Of a DNA stretch of 64,000 bases, positions 34,589-43,532 are shown one piece after another (positions within the stretch are counted from its first letter, which is position 1; every line of letters starts with the position of its first letter). The position numbers were made by a program, and so were the translations under genes. The DNA is from Streptomyces decoyicus (lineage in GTDB: Bacteria; Actinomycetota; Actinomycetes; Streptomycetales; Streptomycetaceae): positions 7,998,001-8,062,000 of the forward strand of contig NZ_CP082301.1 in assembly GCF_019880305.1 (NCBI RefSeq), given 5' to 3'. The notes below the pieces were generated by a model that did not search any database, was not told the origin of the DNA, and saw nothing but the letters and a program-made list of their open reading frames with translations.

Positions 34589-36024
34589 CAGGGCGGGGAG
34601 GGCGGACGGGCCCGCACTTGTCCACGTGCCGAGACGGTCACCGTGACTCGCCCGGAGGCGCCTGGCTGCGTCCGTACCCGGATCGTGCCCCGCTCCCCGG
34701 CCGGCACGACACGTGGCCAGGCCGTGGCCGGGCCTTGCACCGACATCTGCCATCCCGTGGCCGTAGACGGCGTGGACAGTTCGCTGACGCCGGACCGTCC
34801 CGAGGCGTCGTAGACAAGGCGGAACGTCCGCGTCGTGGGGTCGTAGCGCTGCTCGCGTACGGTGCCTGCGACGGCGGGCGCATAGGGGCGTGCGGTCTGT
34901 TCCTTGTTGGCCTGGTAGCGGCCGTCCTTGTAGACGGCGCAGTACCCGCCGCCGTAGCACCACTCCCAGCCTGCCCAGCCGGAGCTGTAGCGGTCGAGGG
35001 AGGCGAGAGCATCACCGTAGAAGCGCGCCATGTGGGGCAGCGAGCTGTCCCGGGGGCCCCACTCGCCGACGACGACCGGTATGCGCTGGGCGCTCGGATA
35101 GCGGGTGACGGCGTTCTCATAGGCTTCGAGCCAGTGCGCCGAGGGGTCGTAGTCGCCGCCGGCTTCCATCGTGGCGTTGTAGAAGTGCGGCGCGTAGACG
35201 ACCTTGGGGTCGTGGATGCGGCCGAGGCCGGTGGGCAGCCCCTCGCCGACGATCGGGGTGGGTTCGACGAACAGCCGGTGGTGGCGGTCGGCCGTGCGGA
35301 TCGCGGCCGCGATCCGGTGGTACATAGGGGTCAGCTGTTCGGCCTCGATGCGGTGGGCGGCTGCCGGAAGGTCCTCGCCCGCGCGGAGCCGCCCCATGGG
35401 TTCGTTGATCAGGTCATAGCCGAACACGGCTGGGTGGTGGGCAAAGCGCTGGGCGAGCACGCGCCACATACGGGCTTGCGCCCGCTGGAGGTCGGAGTCC
35501 TCATAGAGGTGCTCGAAGGCCGCCTGCACGGCGGGCTCGAAGTACTCCGCGAACCAGTCGTCCGGGTGCGGGGTGAAGGGCAGGCCGTCGGTGCGGGTCG
35601 CCCACTCGGGGATGCCCCGATGACCGAACTCGGGTCCGAAGACGTCCTGGTGCGCGTCGATGACGACCTGGATGCGCCAGCGGTGGGCCCAGTTGAGGAT
35701 CCGTTCGATCTTACGGAGATAGCGCGCGCTGTAGTGGCCGGGTCGCGGTTCCAGGTCGTCCCAGAAGACCAGGAGGCGTGCGAAGTCGAAGCCCTGGTCG
35801 TGCAGATCCCGGAAGTGCCGCTGGGTGAGGGCGCTGAGCGCATCGGCGCCGCGGTGCGCCTTGTCCCCGACGTTCCAGCCGCGCAGGGTGAGCGTGCGCC
35901 CGTGGTCGTCGGTGAGCGGCGGTGGTGACGGCGTCGCGTCCGCGCGTGCCGCGGCCGGTGACAGCAGCGCGATGACGGTGGCCAGGACCGTCCCCGCCTT
36001 GACGATGAATCCGCGCATGACCAT
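34573..36024 (-). CDS. Secreted GH5 endoglycoceramidase-like glycosidase
   Basis: 483 residues from ATG 36024 (GGGGGG upstream), with a signal peptide ending ARA-D. GH5 TIM-barrel features are LRGWNVGDKAHRG, DFARLLVFWDDLEP, the acid/base Glu208 in YDLINEPMG and the nucleophile Glu321 in VVVGEWGPRD. A C-terminal beta domain (about residues 400-483) resembles that of endoglycoceramidases, which release the oligosaccharide from glycosphingolipids. The natural bacterial substrate is uncertain. The gene appears intact and monocistronic. Confidence 0.87.
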   Translation of the reverse strand: MVMRGFIVKAGTVLATVIALLSPAAARADATPSPPPLTDDHGRTLTLRGWNVGDKAHRGADALSALTQRHFRDLHDQGFDFARLLVFWDDLEPRPGHYSARYLRKIERILNWAHRWRIQVVIDAHQDVFGPEFGHRGIPEWATRTDGLPFTPHPDDWFAEYFEPAVQAAFEHLYEDSDLQRAQARMWRVLAQRFAHHPAVFGYDLINEPMGRLRAGEDLPAAAHRIEAEQLTPMYHRIAAAIRTADRHHRLFVEPTPIVGEGLPTGLGRIHDPKVVYAPHFYNATMEAGGDYDPSAHWLEAYENAVTRYPSAQRIPVVVGEWGPRDSSLPHMARFYGDALASLDRYSSGWAGWEWCYGGGYCAVYKDGRYQANKEQTARPYAPAVAGTVREQRYDPTTRTFRLVYDASGRSGVSELSTPSTATGWQMSVQGPATAWPRVVPAGERGTIRVRTQPGASGRVTVTVSARGQVRARPPSPPCQPRR

Positions 36025-36603
36025 GGTCCCCCCAGGCTTCGCACCGACACGCCTTCCGGACAGATGGCCCAGTGCCCTGACAGCCAAACCTGCGCCGCGG
36101 GCCCCGGCACGGCTCCCAGCCATGGGGAGGGAGAGCGACGAGGGGCCCGGACCGTCGAACGGTCCGGGCTTTCCGCCGTGCCCGGGAGCCGGGGCGGTGC
36201 CGCGCCTGCCGGTCCGGGCCGACGGAAGCCGGTGGCGCCGTCGCGGCCATCGGAGGATCGGGTGCGGACGACCACCGGAGCACCGGCACCGTGCACCGGG
36301 AGCCGGCAGGCGCCCCCGGCCGCCGACGGAGCGGAGGCCGCATCAGGACAGGTGCGCAAGCTGCCGCCGTTGGTGTCAGAGGGGGGCCGTGCCTTGCGTG
36401 GTGTGTGGAGTGAGACGGCGGGGGAGTGCAGGGTCGGCGTGGGCATCGGTCTTGTGCCCGGCCGGCCGGCTCCCGGGCCCCGTCGGCCGGTGGTGATGCC
36501 GGGACGGCCCCGACGCCACGGCTGAACGCGGCCCCGTTCGGGGCGCCCGGCGGTACAAGGGCGGAGCCCGGACCAGTGGAGCGCGAGGCGAAGGGCGTGT
36601 GTC
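36025..36603. other. 580-nt gene-free gap with one terminator-like hairpin
   Basis: This gap separates the divergent GH5 and thioesterase genes. Open frames here have Arg/Pro/Gly-rich translations with no recognisable domain and no ribosome-binding site. At 36145-36169, GCCCGGACCGT and ACGGTCCGGGC pair around a 3-nt loop and are followed by CTTTCC. The hairpin does not follow any intact gene, so it may be left from a lost gene. Promoters of both flanking genes must lie here. Confidence 0.6.
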
Positions 36604-37419
36604 GTGGGTGTCGGTTTCACGGAAGAGTCGACGTCGGTGACGGTAGCGGCGTCGGCGGTGCCGCAGCGCGTGGTACTGGCCGCCCGTCCGCAGGCGGCGC
36701 TGCGGTTGTATTGCGTGCCGCCCGCCGGGGCCGGTCCGGACTGCTATCTGCGGTGGGCTCCGTTGCTCCCGCCCTGGGTCGAGCCGTGCTCGGTGGCGCT
36801 GCCCGGCCGGGGAACACGCTCCGCGGAACCGTCGCTGACCGATCCCGCCTACCTCAGCGCCCGGCTCGCCGCGGTGCTGGACGACTGGGCCGATCCCCGT
36901 CCGTTCGCCGTCTTCGGTCACAGCGCGGGCGCGCTGCTGGCCTACGAGGCGACCCGTCATCTGCGGCGCACCCACGGCCGGCTGCCCTCGCTGCTGGCGC
37001 TGTCCTCGCTGTCGGCGCCGCATATCGACGCCTACAGCGCCGGTCTGCCACCGCGGCTGACGGCAGGTCTGGAGGGCATCCGTGAACTCGTCGGCCCGAT
37101 CCCCGAGCAACTGCTGGCCGATGCACGGCTGATGGCCGCGGCCTGTACGCCGCTGCTGGCCGACTGTCTGCTGCTCCTGCACTACCGGCACCGCCCCGAG
37201 CCCCCGCTCGACGTGCCGCTGGCCCTCTACGGCGGCGAGCAGGACCCCGTCACCCCCGTGCGGGAACTCCAGGCATGGAACGACCTGGTCACCGCGCCCA
37301 CCCGGGCCCAGCTCTTCCCCGGTGGGCACACCTATCTGCAGACGGGGACGAAGGCGCTGGTCGACCACCTCACGGGTGCGCTCGACACGGTCATCAACGG
37401 CCCCGTGGCGACGGCATGA
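36604..37419 (+). CDS. Type II thioesterase (GrsT-like)
   Basis: 271 residues from GTG 36604 (GAAGG about 10 nt upstream). Alpha/beta hydrolase of the external thioesterase type: LYCVPPAGAGPDCYLRWAPL, nucleophile Ser107 in FGHSAGALLAYE, acid region YGGEQDPVTP and His in LFPGGHTYLQ. It hydrolyses acyl groups from carrier proteins, either off-loading products or editing misloaded ones. Overlaps the exporter gene by 4 nt and precedes an ACP and a ketosynthase, its likely partners. Confidence 0.9.
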   Translation: MGVGFTEESTSVTVAASAVPQRVVLAARPQAALRLYCVPPAGAGPDCYLRWAPLLPPWVEPCSVALPGRGTRSAEPSLTDPAYLSARLAAVLDDWADPRPFAVFGHSAGALLAYEATRHLRRTHGRLPSLLALSSLSAPHIDAYSAGLPPRLTAGLEGIRELVGPIPEQLLADARLMAAACTPLLADCLLLLHYRHRPEPPLDVPLALYGGEQDPVTPVRELQAWNDLVTAPTRAQLFPGGHTYLQTGTKALVDHLTGALDTVINGPVATA

Positions 37420-39038
37420 CCGCCGCTGCGCCGGCCGGCAGACCGGCCGGATCCGCGCGGCGGGTGGGCGCGGCCGCCGTGGTGTGCCTCGGCCTGTTCA
37501 TGCTCGGCCTGGATCTGACGGTCCTCAACGTCGCCGTCCCCGACCTCCAGGGCGACCTGGACACCTCCACCGCGCAGGTGCAGTGGATCGTGGACGGCTA
37601 CGCCGTGGTTCTGGGCGGCACGGTGCTGGCCGTAGGAGCCTTCACCGATGCCTGGGGCCGGCGGCGCTCCTTCGTCTGCGGTGTGGCGGTCTGCGCGGGC
37701 GCCTCGCTGGGCGGCGCGCTGTCCGGCCACCCGTGGCAGGTGATCACCGCGCGCTGTGTCATGGGAGCCGGGGCCGCGCTGCTGATGCCGGCGACGCTGG
37801 CGGCCCTTCACCATCTCTTCCCCGAGGCTCACTTGCGCAGCCGGGCGATCGCCGCGTGGGCCGCGGTCGGCGGCATGGGAGGCCTGTGCGGCCCGGTCAT
37901 CGGTGGCTGGCTGGTGGAGCACTCCTCGTGGCGCGCCGCCTTCTGGATCAATCTGCCGCTGGCCGCCCTCATCATCGTCCTGGCCCTCGCCCTGGTACCC
38001 GAGTCCCATGCGCGGCGGCGCACCGGCTTCGATGTGCCCGGTGCCGCACTCTCGGCCGCCGGGCTGCTGGCCCTGGTGTGGTCGATCACCGAGAGCCCGC
38101 ACCGCGGCTGGACCAGCCCGGCCGCGCTCACCGGATTCGCCGTCGCCGTGCTGCTGCTGGCTGCTTTCGTGGGCCGGCAGCTGCGCGCGCCCGCGCCCAT
38201 GCTCCCGCTGTACCTGCTGCGGGTGCCGGGCATCGGAGTGGCGGCGGTGGCGCTCGCCCTGATGTCCTTCGCCATGTTCGGGGCGCTGTTCGTGCTGACC
38301 CTGTACCTCCAGGGGGTGCTCGGCTACAGCCCCTGGCAGGCCGGGGTGCGGACGCTGCCCCTGCCGGCCGGACTCGCTCTCGGCGCGGTGTGCGCGGTGC
38401 CCGTACGGGCCAGGCTGGGCGGCAAGGTCCCCGTGGTGGGCGGCCTGATGCTGGTGACGGCCGGCTTCGCCATCCTCGCGACCACCACCCCCGACTCCGA
38501 CTACCCGCACTGTGCGGCCTTCCAGCTGGTCGCGGGCGTGGGCGCCGGACTCGTGGCGGCCGCGGCCACCGAGTCGGTCATGGGATCGGTCGCCACCGAA
38601 CGCGCCGGACTCGGCTCGGCCATCAACGACGCCACCCGCCAGGTCGGTTCCGCCCTCGGAGTGGCCGTCCAGGGCTCCCTGCTCGCGGCCGTCTTCACCT
38701 CCCGGCTCACCACCTCCCTCACCGACCTGCACGCCCCCGCACTCGTCGCGGAAGCGGCCGAGCACAGCATGCTGTCCGTCCCCGCACAGGCGATGCGCCT
38801 CCCCGGCCCCCTGCGCGCCGGCGTGCTGGCCGCCGCACGCCGGGCCTTCACGGACGCCATGACGCTCACGGCTGTCGTCGCCGGAGCCGTCACCCTGGTC
38901 ACCGCCGCCGCGGCCGCCCGCTGGCTCGGCCGGCCGGAAGGCCCCCGCGACGCCCGGCTCCCCCGTGAGGGTCACGCCGCCCCGCCGGCAGCGGCCGGAG
39001 CTCCGGGAGGAAGCCCGTCTGGTGGTATAGAGCGATAA
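37416..39038 (+). CDS. DHA2-family MFS exporter (EmrB/QacA type)
   Basis: 540 residues, about 14 membrane segments. LGLDLTVLNVAVPDLQGDL (motif D1), the FTDAWGRRRSF loop (motif A) and GPVIGGWLVEHSSWRAAFWI (motif C) are typical of proton-driven drug or metabolite exporters. Coupled to the thioesterase by ATGA overlap. In this context it probably exports the product of the ACP/ketosynthase genes, or protects against it. Confidence 0.92.
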   Translation: MTAAAPAGRPAGSARRVGAAAVVCLGLFMLGLDLTVLNVAVPDLQGDLDTSTAQVQWIVDGYAVVLGGTVLAVGAFTDAWGRRRSFVCGVAVCAGASLGGALSGHPWQVITARCVMGAGAALLMPATLAALHHLFPEAHLRSRAIAAWAAVGGMGGLCGPVIGGWLVEHSSWRAAFWINLPLAALIIVLALALVPESHARRRTGFDVPGAALSAAGLLALVWSITESPHRGWTSPAALTGFAVAVLLLAAFVGRQLRAPAPMLPLYLLRVPGIGVAAVALALMSFAMFGALFVLTLYLQGVLGYSPWQAGVRTLPLPAGLALGAVCAVPVRARLGGKVPVVGGLMLVTAGFAILATTTPDSDYPHCAAFQLVAGVGAGLVAAAATESVMGSVATERAGLGSAINDATRQVGSALGVAVQGSLLAAVFTSRLTTSLTDLHAPALVAEAAEHSMLSVPAQAMRLPGPLRAGVLAAARRAFTDAMTLTAVVAGAVTLVTAAAAARWLGRPEGPRDARLPREGHAAPPAAAGAPGGSPSGGIER

Positions 39039-39160
39039 ATCACTCGTTCAGAGGTGCCTTCAAGGCCGCTGACGGAGTGTCAGGTCGGCGACAGTAGGGA
39101 GCGCGAGACCGCCCCCTGCGCACCGGCCCCGGTGCCGACCGCCGCCCGCCTGGAGCCGCG

Positions 39161-39214
39161 ATGACCACCCCCGTCCGCACCCGCACGTCCAAGGGCGCCC
39201 CGGGCTCCCGCTGA
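39161..39214 (+). CDS. Possible 17-codon mini-ORF between exporter and ACP
   Basis: ATG with GGAG 5 nt upstream, reading MTTPVRTRTSKGAPGSR then TGA. It lies in the otherwise gene-free 39039-39313 gap. It may be a leader peptide, a deletion remnant like the mini-ORFs at 40880 and 46156, or chance. No homology is recognised. Confidence 0.25.
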   Translation: MTTPVRTRTSKGAPGSR

Positions 39215-39313
39215 ACGGACGCGCGCTGCCCGTCGGTACCGACGGACCGCGCCCGTGGAGCACCGCGACCGTGGCCTTCGCCGGCACCACCTCACCCACC
39301 GAAGGAGTCACCC

Positions 39314-39577
39314 GTGCCCACCAGTACCGAGCTGATCACCAGCACCCTCACCGAAACCTTCGATCTCGACCCGGCCGAGGTCACCCCGGAGCGCACCTTC
39401 GAGGACCTGGGGCTGGACTCGCTGGCTCTCGTCGAGATGGGGCTGATGCTTCAGGAACGCACCGGGATCTCGCTGGAGGACATCCCCCTGACGACGACCA
39501 TCGGCGGGCTCGCGGCGCTCATGGACGCCCAGGACGCCGACAAGGCGCTGACCGCCGCGCCGAACAGCGGCACCTGA
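39314..39577 (+). CDS. Acyl carrier protein
   Basis: 87 residues; GTG with AAGGAG 6 nt upstream. Helix I (LITSTLTETFDLDPAEVTP), the phosphopantetheine motif DLGLDSLALVEMGLML with Ser36, and the acidic helices are typical of discrete ACPs. The stop overlaps the ketosynthase start (TGATG), so both are made together. Serves as acyl donor or acceptor for that ketosynthase. Confidence 0.95.
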   Translation: MPTSTELITSTLTETFDLDPAEVTPERTFEDLGLDSLALVEMGLMLQERTGISLEDIPLTTTIGGLAALMDAQDADKALTAAPNSGT

Positions 39578-40806
39578 TGCCCGGCCAGTGCCGTGAGGTC
39601 GCCGTCACCGGCCTCGGGGTCATCAGCCCGGCCGGGATCGGCGCACAGGCCACCTGGGACGGCCTGCTCACGGGCCGGTCCACGGCCGCCCGGGACCCGG
39701 AACTCGCGGGCCTGCCGGTGGACATCTCCTGCCGGGTGCCCGACTTCGACACGGCCGCCAGGGTCGGCCGGAAAGCGGCCTGGCGGCTGGACCGCTTCGT
39801 CGCCATGGCTCTGCTCGCCGCCCGCCATGCCGTCGCCGATGCCGGTCTCGGCCCCACCGACTGGGACGCCGCGCGCGTCGGTGTGGTCATGGGCACCGGC
39901 ACGGCCAGCATGGAGCGCTATGTCGGCGAGTTCGCCAAGCTCGCGGCCGGCCGCCCCCTGGACATCTCCCCGCTCGCCATCACCCGCAGCGTGCCCAACA
40001 TGGCAGCCGCCGAAATCGCACTCGACCTGACGGTCACGGGCCCCAACTTCGCCGTCTCCACCGCCTGCGCCTCCGGCAGCAGCGCCCTCGGTGTCGCCCG
40101 GGATCTGCTGCGCGCCGGGACGTGCGACATCGTGCTGGCCGGCGGCGCGGAATCCGCCCGTCACCCCATCCCCGCGGCCTGCTTCCACCGCATGGGAGCC
40201 CTCTCCCAGCGGAGGGAGGACCCCGCGGGCGCCTGCCGCCCCTTCGACGCCGGACGCGACGGATTCGTCCTCTCCGAAGGCGCCGCCGTGCTGGTGCTGG
40301 AACACCCCGACCACGCCCGCGCCCGCGGAGCCCGTCCGCGCGCACATCTGGCCGGCTACGGGGCGAGCTGCGACGCCTACCACTACGCCGCCCCCGAGCC
40401 GGACGGCCGGGGAGCCGCGGCGGCCCTCACCGCCGCCCTGGCGGACGCCGGTCTGGGGCCCGGGGACATCGACCACATCAATGCGCACGGCACCGGAACC
40501 CGTCGCAACGACCTGGCCGAGGCCAAGGCGCTGCACACCGTCTTCCCCGAGCCCCCCGCCGTCACGTCCCTCAAAGGCGCGCTCGGCCACGCCATCGGGG
40601 CGGCGGGCGCCATCGAAGCGGCCGTCACCGTCATGAGCCTGCAACGGGACACCATCCCTCCCACCGCCAACCACGAAGACCTCGACCTCGACATCGATCT
40701 GGACATCGTGGCCAAGGTCCCCCGCACCACGGCCCTGTCCGCCGCCGCCAGCCTCTCCATCGGCTTCGGCGGCCAGAACGCCGCACTCGTCTTCCGGTCC
40801 GCCTGA
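39577..40806 (+). CDS. Beta-ketoacyl-ACP synthase (FabF/KS II-like)
   Basis: 409 residues. Thiolase-fold ketosynthase with catalytic Cys164 (STACASGSSALG), His304 (NAHGTGTRRND) and His338 (KGALGHAIGAAG). The final motif is GFGGQNAALVF, not the usual GFGGTNA. It extends an acyl chain on the ACP encoded just before it. No ketoreductase, dehydratase, acyltransferase or chain-length factor lies nearby, so reductive steps would have to come from primary metabolism. It is placed between a thioesterase/exporter pair and carotenoid genes, in the same direction. Confidence 0.93.
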   Translation: MPGQCREVAVTGLGVISPAGIGAQATWDGLLTGRSTAARDPELAGLPVDISCRVPDFDTAARVGRKAAWRLDRFVAMALLAARHAVADAGLGPTDWDAARVGVVMGTGTASMERYVGEFAKLAAGRPLDISPLAITRSVPNMAAAEIALDLTVTGPNFAVSTACASGSSALGVARDLLRAGTCDIVLAGGAESARHPIPAACFHRMGALSQRREDPAGACRPFDAGRDGFVLSEGAAVLVLEHPDHARARGARPRAHLAGYGASCDAYHYAAPEPDGRGAAAALTAALADAGLGPGDIDHINAHGTGTRRNDLAEAKALHTVFPEPPAVTSLKGALGHAIGAAGAIEAAVTVMSLQRDTIPPTANHEDLDLDIDLDIVAKVPRTTALSAAASLSIGFGGQNAALVFRSA

Positions 40807-40879
40807 CGCGCACGCCGGGCCGCGAACAGCCACGGTGCGCGACGGGCCCTCCTCCTTCGGCGCGACGAGAGGAATCACG

Positions 40880-41014
40880 ATGCGCCCTCGTACCGGGGCC
40901 ACAGCACACCCCGCGGCGCCGTGCGCAGACGAGCGGCGCGACAGCGGCCCGCCGCCCTCCGCCCGGCCCTCCGCGGACCTGCTCGCCCGCAGGGCCGCAG
41001 GGGGCGGCTCATGA
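40880..41014 (+). CDS. 44-residue mini-ORF coupled to crtI, possible crtE remnant
   Basis: ATG 40880 has GAGAGGA 6 nt upstream and its TGA overlaps the crtI start (ATGA), like a real operon gene. The product is Pro/Ala/Arg-rich (MRPRTGATAHPAAP to LLARRAAGGGS) with no domain. In many Streptomyces crt operons crtE (GGPP synthase) sits exactly here. An in-frame internal deletion that kept crtE's start and stop signals would give this structure. A translational-coupling leader is the alternative. Confidence 0.45.
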   Translation: MRPRTGATAHPAAPCADERRDSGPPPSARPSADLLARRAAGGGS

Positions 41015-42546
41015 GAGCCGTCACCGGCCCCACCGACCATGTGGTGGTGGTCGGCGCCGGTCTCTCCGGGCTGTCCGCCACGCTCCATCTGCTCGGCGCC
41101 GGCCGACGGGTGACGGTCGTCGAGCGCGACGCGCTGCCCGGCGGCCGGGCCGGCCGGATCGAGCGTCACGGCTACCGCATCGACACCGGACCGACCGTGC
41201 TGACCATGCCGGACCTCATCGACGAGGCGTTCGCCGCGGTCGGCGAACGCCTCACCGACCGGATGGAACTCCAGGCACTGCACCCGGCGTACCGCGCCCG
41301 GTTCGCCGACGGCAGCGAACTGGACGTGCACACGGACGCGGAGGCCATGGAGGCCGAGGTCGAACGGTTCGCCGGCGCCCCGGCGGCCCAGGGGTACCGC
41401 CGGCTGCGGCACTGGCTCCAGCAGCTGTACGCGGTGCAGCGCCACCGCTTCATCGACGCCAACTTCGACTCCCCGCTCCAGCTGATGCACCCGGACCTGG
41501 TCCGCCTCGCCGCCCTCGGGGGATTCGGCCGGCTCGACGACCGTATCGGCCGCTTCCTGCCCGACCCACGGCTGCGCAGAGTCTTCTCCTTCCAGGCGCT
41601 GTACGCCGGGGTACCGCCCGCGCGCGCCCTCGCCGCCTACGCCGTCATCGCCTACATGGACACGGTCGCCGGGGTGTACTTCCCGCGTGGCGGGATGCAC
41701 GCCCTGCCCCGGGCGATGGCGGACGCGGCAGCCGACGCCGGTGCCGCCTTCCGCTACGGCCACCCGGTCACGCGGCTGGAACGCAGCGGTGACCGGATCA
41801 CGGCGGTGGTCACCGCGCACGAGCGCATCCCCTGCGACGCGGTGGTCCTCACCCCCGACCTGCCGGTCGTCCACCGACTGCTCGGCAGACGGCCCCGCCG
41901 CCCGCTCCGGCTGCGCCACTCGCCCTCCGCGGTGATCCTGCATGCCGGTACCGACCGGACCTGGCCGCGGCTGGCGCACCACACGATCTCCTTCGGCGCC
42001 GCGTGGGAGCGAACCTTCGACGAACTCACCCGCACCGGGCAGCTGATGAGCGACCCCTCCCTGCTCCTCACCCGCCCCACCGCATCCGACCCGCAACTCG
42101 CCCCGCCGGGACGCCACTTGCACTACATCCTGGCGCCCTGCCCCAACACCGAGACCGGCCCCGGCGCCGGCTCCTGGCACGACCTGGCCCCCCGGTACCG
42201 CGACAGCCTGCTCGCCGTACTGGAACGCCGGGGACTCACCGGCATCGGCGACGCCATCGAAATGCAGCACATGGTCACCCCCGCCGACTGGACCGCCCAG
42301 GGGCTCGCCGCCGGCACACCCTTCTCCGCCGCCCACACCCTGGCGCAGACGGGCCCGTTCCGCCCCCGCAACCTCGTGCGCGGCACGGCGAACGCCGTGC
42401 TGGCGGGCTGTGGCACGACCCCCGGCGTCGGCGTCCCCACCGTCCTGATCTCCGGCAAGCTCGCCGCGGCCCGGGTCACCGGCCTGCGGTCCGCTCGCTC
42501 CACCGCAGGCTCCGCCCGCCCCACCCCGAGAGGCATCCCGGCATGA
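41011..42546 (+). CDS. crtI: Phytoene desaturase
   Basis: 511 residues from ATG 41011. FAD-binding HVVVVGAGLSGLSATLHLLG and ERDALPGGRAGRIERHGYRI, DTGPTVLTMPDLI, and the C-terminal carotenoid desaturase signature GCGTTPGVGVPTVLISGKLA are all intact. It introduces double bonds into phytoene to give lycopene at the membrane. Coupled by ATGA overlaps with the mini-ORF before it and crtB after it. Confidence 0.95.
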   Translation: MRAVTGPTDHVVVVGAGLSGLSATLHLLGAGRRVTVVERDALPGGRAGRIERHGYRIDTGPTVLTMPDLIDEAFAAVGERLTDRMELQALHPAYRARFADGSELDVHTDAEAMEAEVERFAGAPAAQGYRRLRHWLQQLYAVQRHRFIDANFDSPLQLMHPDLVRLAALGGFGRLDDRIGRFLPDPRLRRVFSFQALYAGVPPARALAAYAVIAYMDTVAGVYFPRGGMHALPRAMADAAADAGAAFRYGHPVTRLERSGDRITAVVTAHERIPCDAVVLTPDLPVVHRLLGRRPRRPLRLRHSPSAVILHAGTDRTWPRLAHHTISFGAAWERTFDELTRTGQLMSDPSLLLTRPTASDPQLAPPGRHLHYILAPCPNTETGPGAGSWHDLAPRYRDSLLAVLERRGLTGIGDAIEMQHMVTPADWTAQGLAAGTPFSAAHTLAQTGPFRPRNLVRGTANAVLAGCGTTPGVGVPTVLISGKLAAARVTGLRSARSTAGSARPTPRGIPA

Positions 42547-43532
42547 CCGCTCGCGAACTGGACGCCGCAGGCATCACCGACCCCCTCCTCCGCGACGCCT
42601 ATGCCCACTGCCGCCGGCTCAACGCCCGGCACGGCAAGACCTACTTCCTCGCCACCCGGCTACTGCCCCCGGAACGCCGACCGGCCGTCCACGCCCTGTA
42701 CGGCTTCGCCCGCTGGGCCGACGACATCGTCGACGAACCCGGCTCCCGCCACCCCGCCGCCGACCGCGCCCCGGCGCTCGATGCCCTCCGGCGCCGTCTG
42801 GAGGAGGGCCTGCGCGGCGGTGAGAGCACGGAACCGGTCGTGCGCGCGGTGGCGCACACCGCTGCCGTGTACGGCATCGCCCACCGGCACTTCGCAGACT
42901 TCATGACGTCGATGCGCAGCGATCTGACGGTGACGGACTACCCGACGTACGCCGATCTGGCGCGCTATATGCACGGCTCGGCCGCGGTGATGGGCCTGGA
43001 GATGCTGCCGGTGCTCGGCACGGTCGTGCCGCAGGAGGAAGCCGCGCCGCACGCCGCGGCCCTCGGCATCGCCTTCCAGCTCACGAACTTCCTGCGCGAC
43101 GTCGGGGAGGATCTGGACCGGGGCCGTATCTATCTGCCCGCGGATCTGCTCGCGGCGCACGGCGTCGACCGCGCACTGCTCCGGTGGAGCCGGGACACCG
43201 GCATCCGGGACCCGCGCATCACCGCGGCCATGGAGGACGCCGCCGAGCTCACCCGCGGCGTCTATCGCGAGGCGGCGCCCGGCCTCGCCATGCTCGACCC
43301 GGTCTCACGCCCGTGTATCCGCACCGCGTTCGTCCTCTACCGCGCCATCCTCGACGCCGTGCGCGACGACGGATACGCCGTGCTGCACCGCCGCTCGGTG
43401 GTCTCCCGCAGACGCCGCGCGGCCACCGCCTTCGGCGGTCTGGCCCGGGTCGTCGCCGCCCACGTCGCCGCCCGCCACCCTGCCGGGCGGCGTGCCGGGG
43501 TGCCGCACCACGTGCGGGAGGAGGCCTCATGA
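42543..43532 (+). CDS. crtB: Phytoene synthase
   Basis: 329 residues. Trans-isoprenyl synthase fold with both Asp-rich motifs: WADDIVDEPGS and NFLRDVGEDLDRGRIYLP. It condenses two geranylgeranyl diphosphates to phytoene. The substrate must come from a GGPP synthase elsewhere, because none is encoded in this cluster. It overlaps crtI and the Rieske gene by 4 nt each. Confidence 0.95.
   Translation: MTARELDAAGITDPLLRDAYAHCRRLNARHGKTYFLATRLLPPERRPAVHALYGFARWADDIVDEPGSRHPAADRAPALDALRRRLEEGLRGGESTEPVVRAVAHTAAVYGIAHRHFADFMTSMRSDLTVTDYPTYADLARYMHGSAAVMGLEMLPVLGTVVPQEEAAPHAAALGIAFQLTNFLRDVGEDLDRGRIYLPADLLAAHGVDRALLRWSRDTGIRDPRITAAMEDAAELTRGVYREAAPGLAMLDPVSRPCIRTAFVLYRAILDAVRDDGYAVLHRRSVVSRRRRAATAFGGLARVVAAHVAARHPAGRRAGVPHHVREEAS

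Noticed and set aside
36064..36525. 153-codon open frame before the thioesterase
   Set aside because: No ribosome-binding site, no domain, Arg/Pro-rich; crosses the orphan hairpin.
37332..38975. 547-codon open frame on the minus strand
   Set aside because: Antisense to the MFS exporter, which has clear membrane motifs.
39451..42336. 961-codon open frame on the minus strand
   Set aside because: It lies antisense to the ACP end, ketosynthase and crtI, has no domain, and is the usual high-GC shadow.
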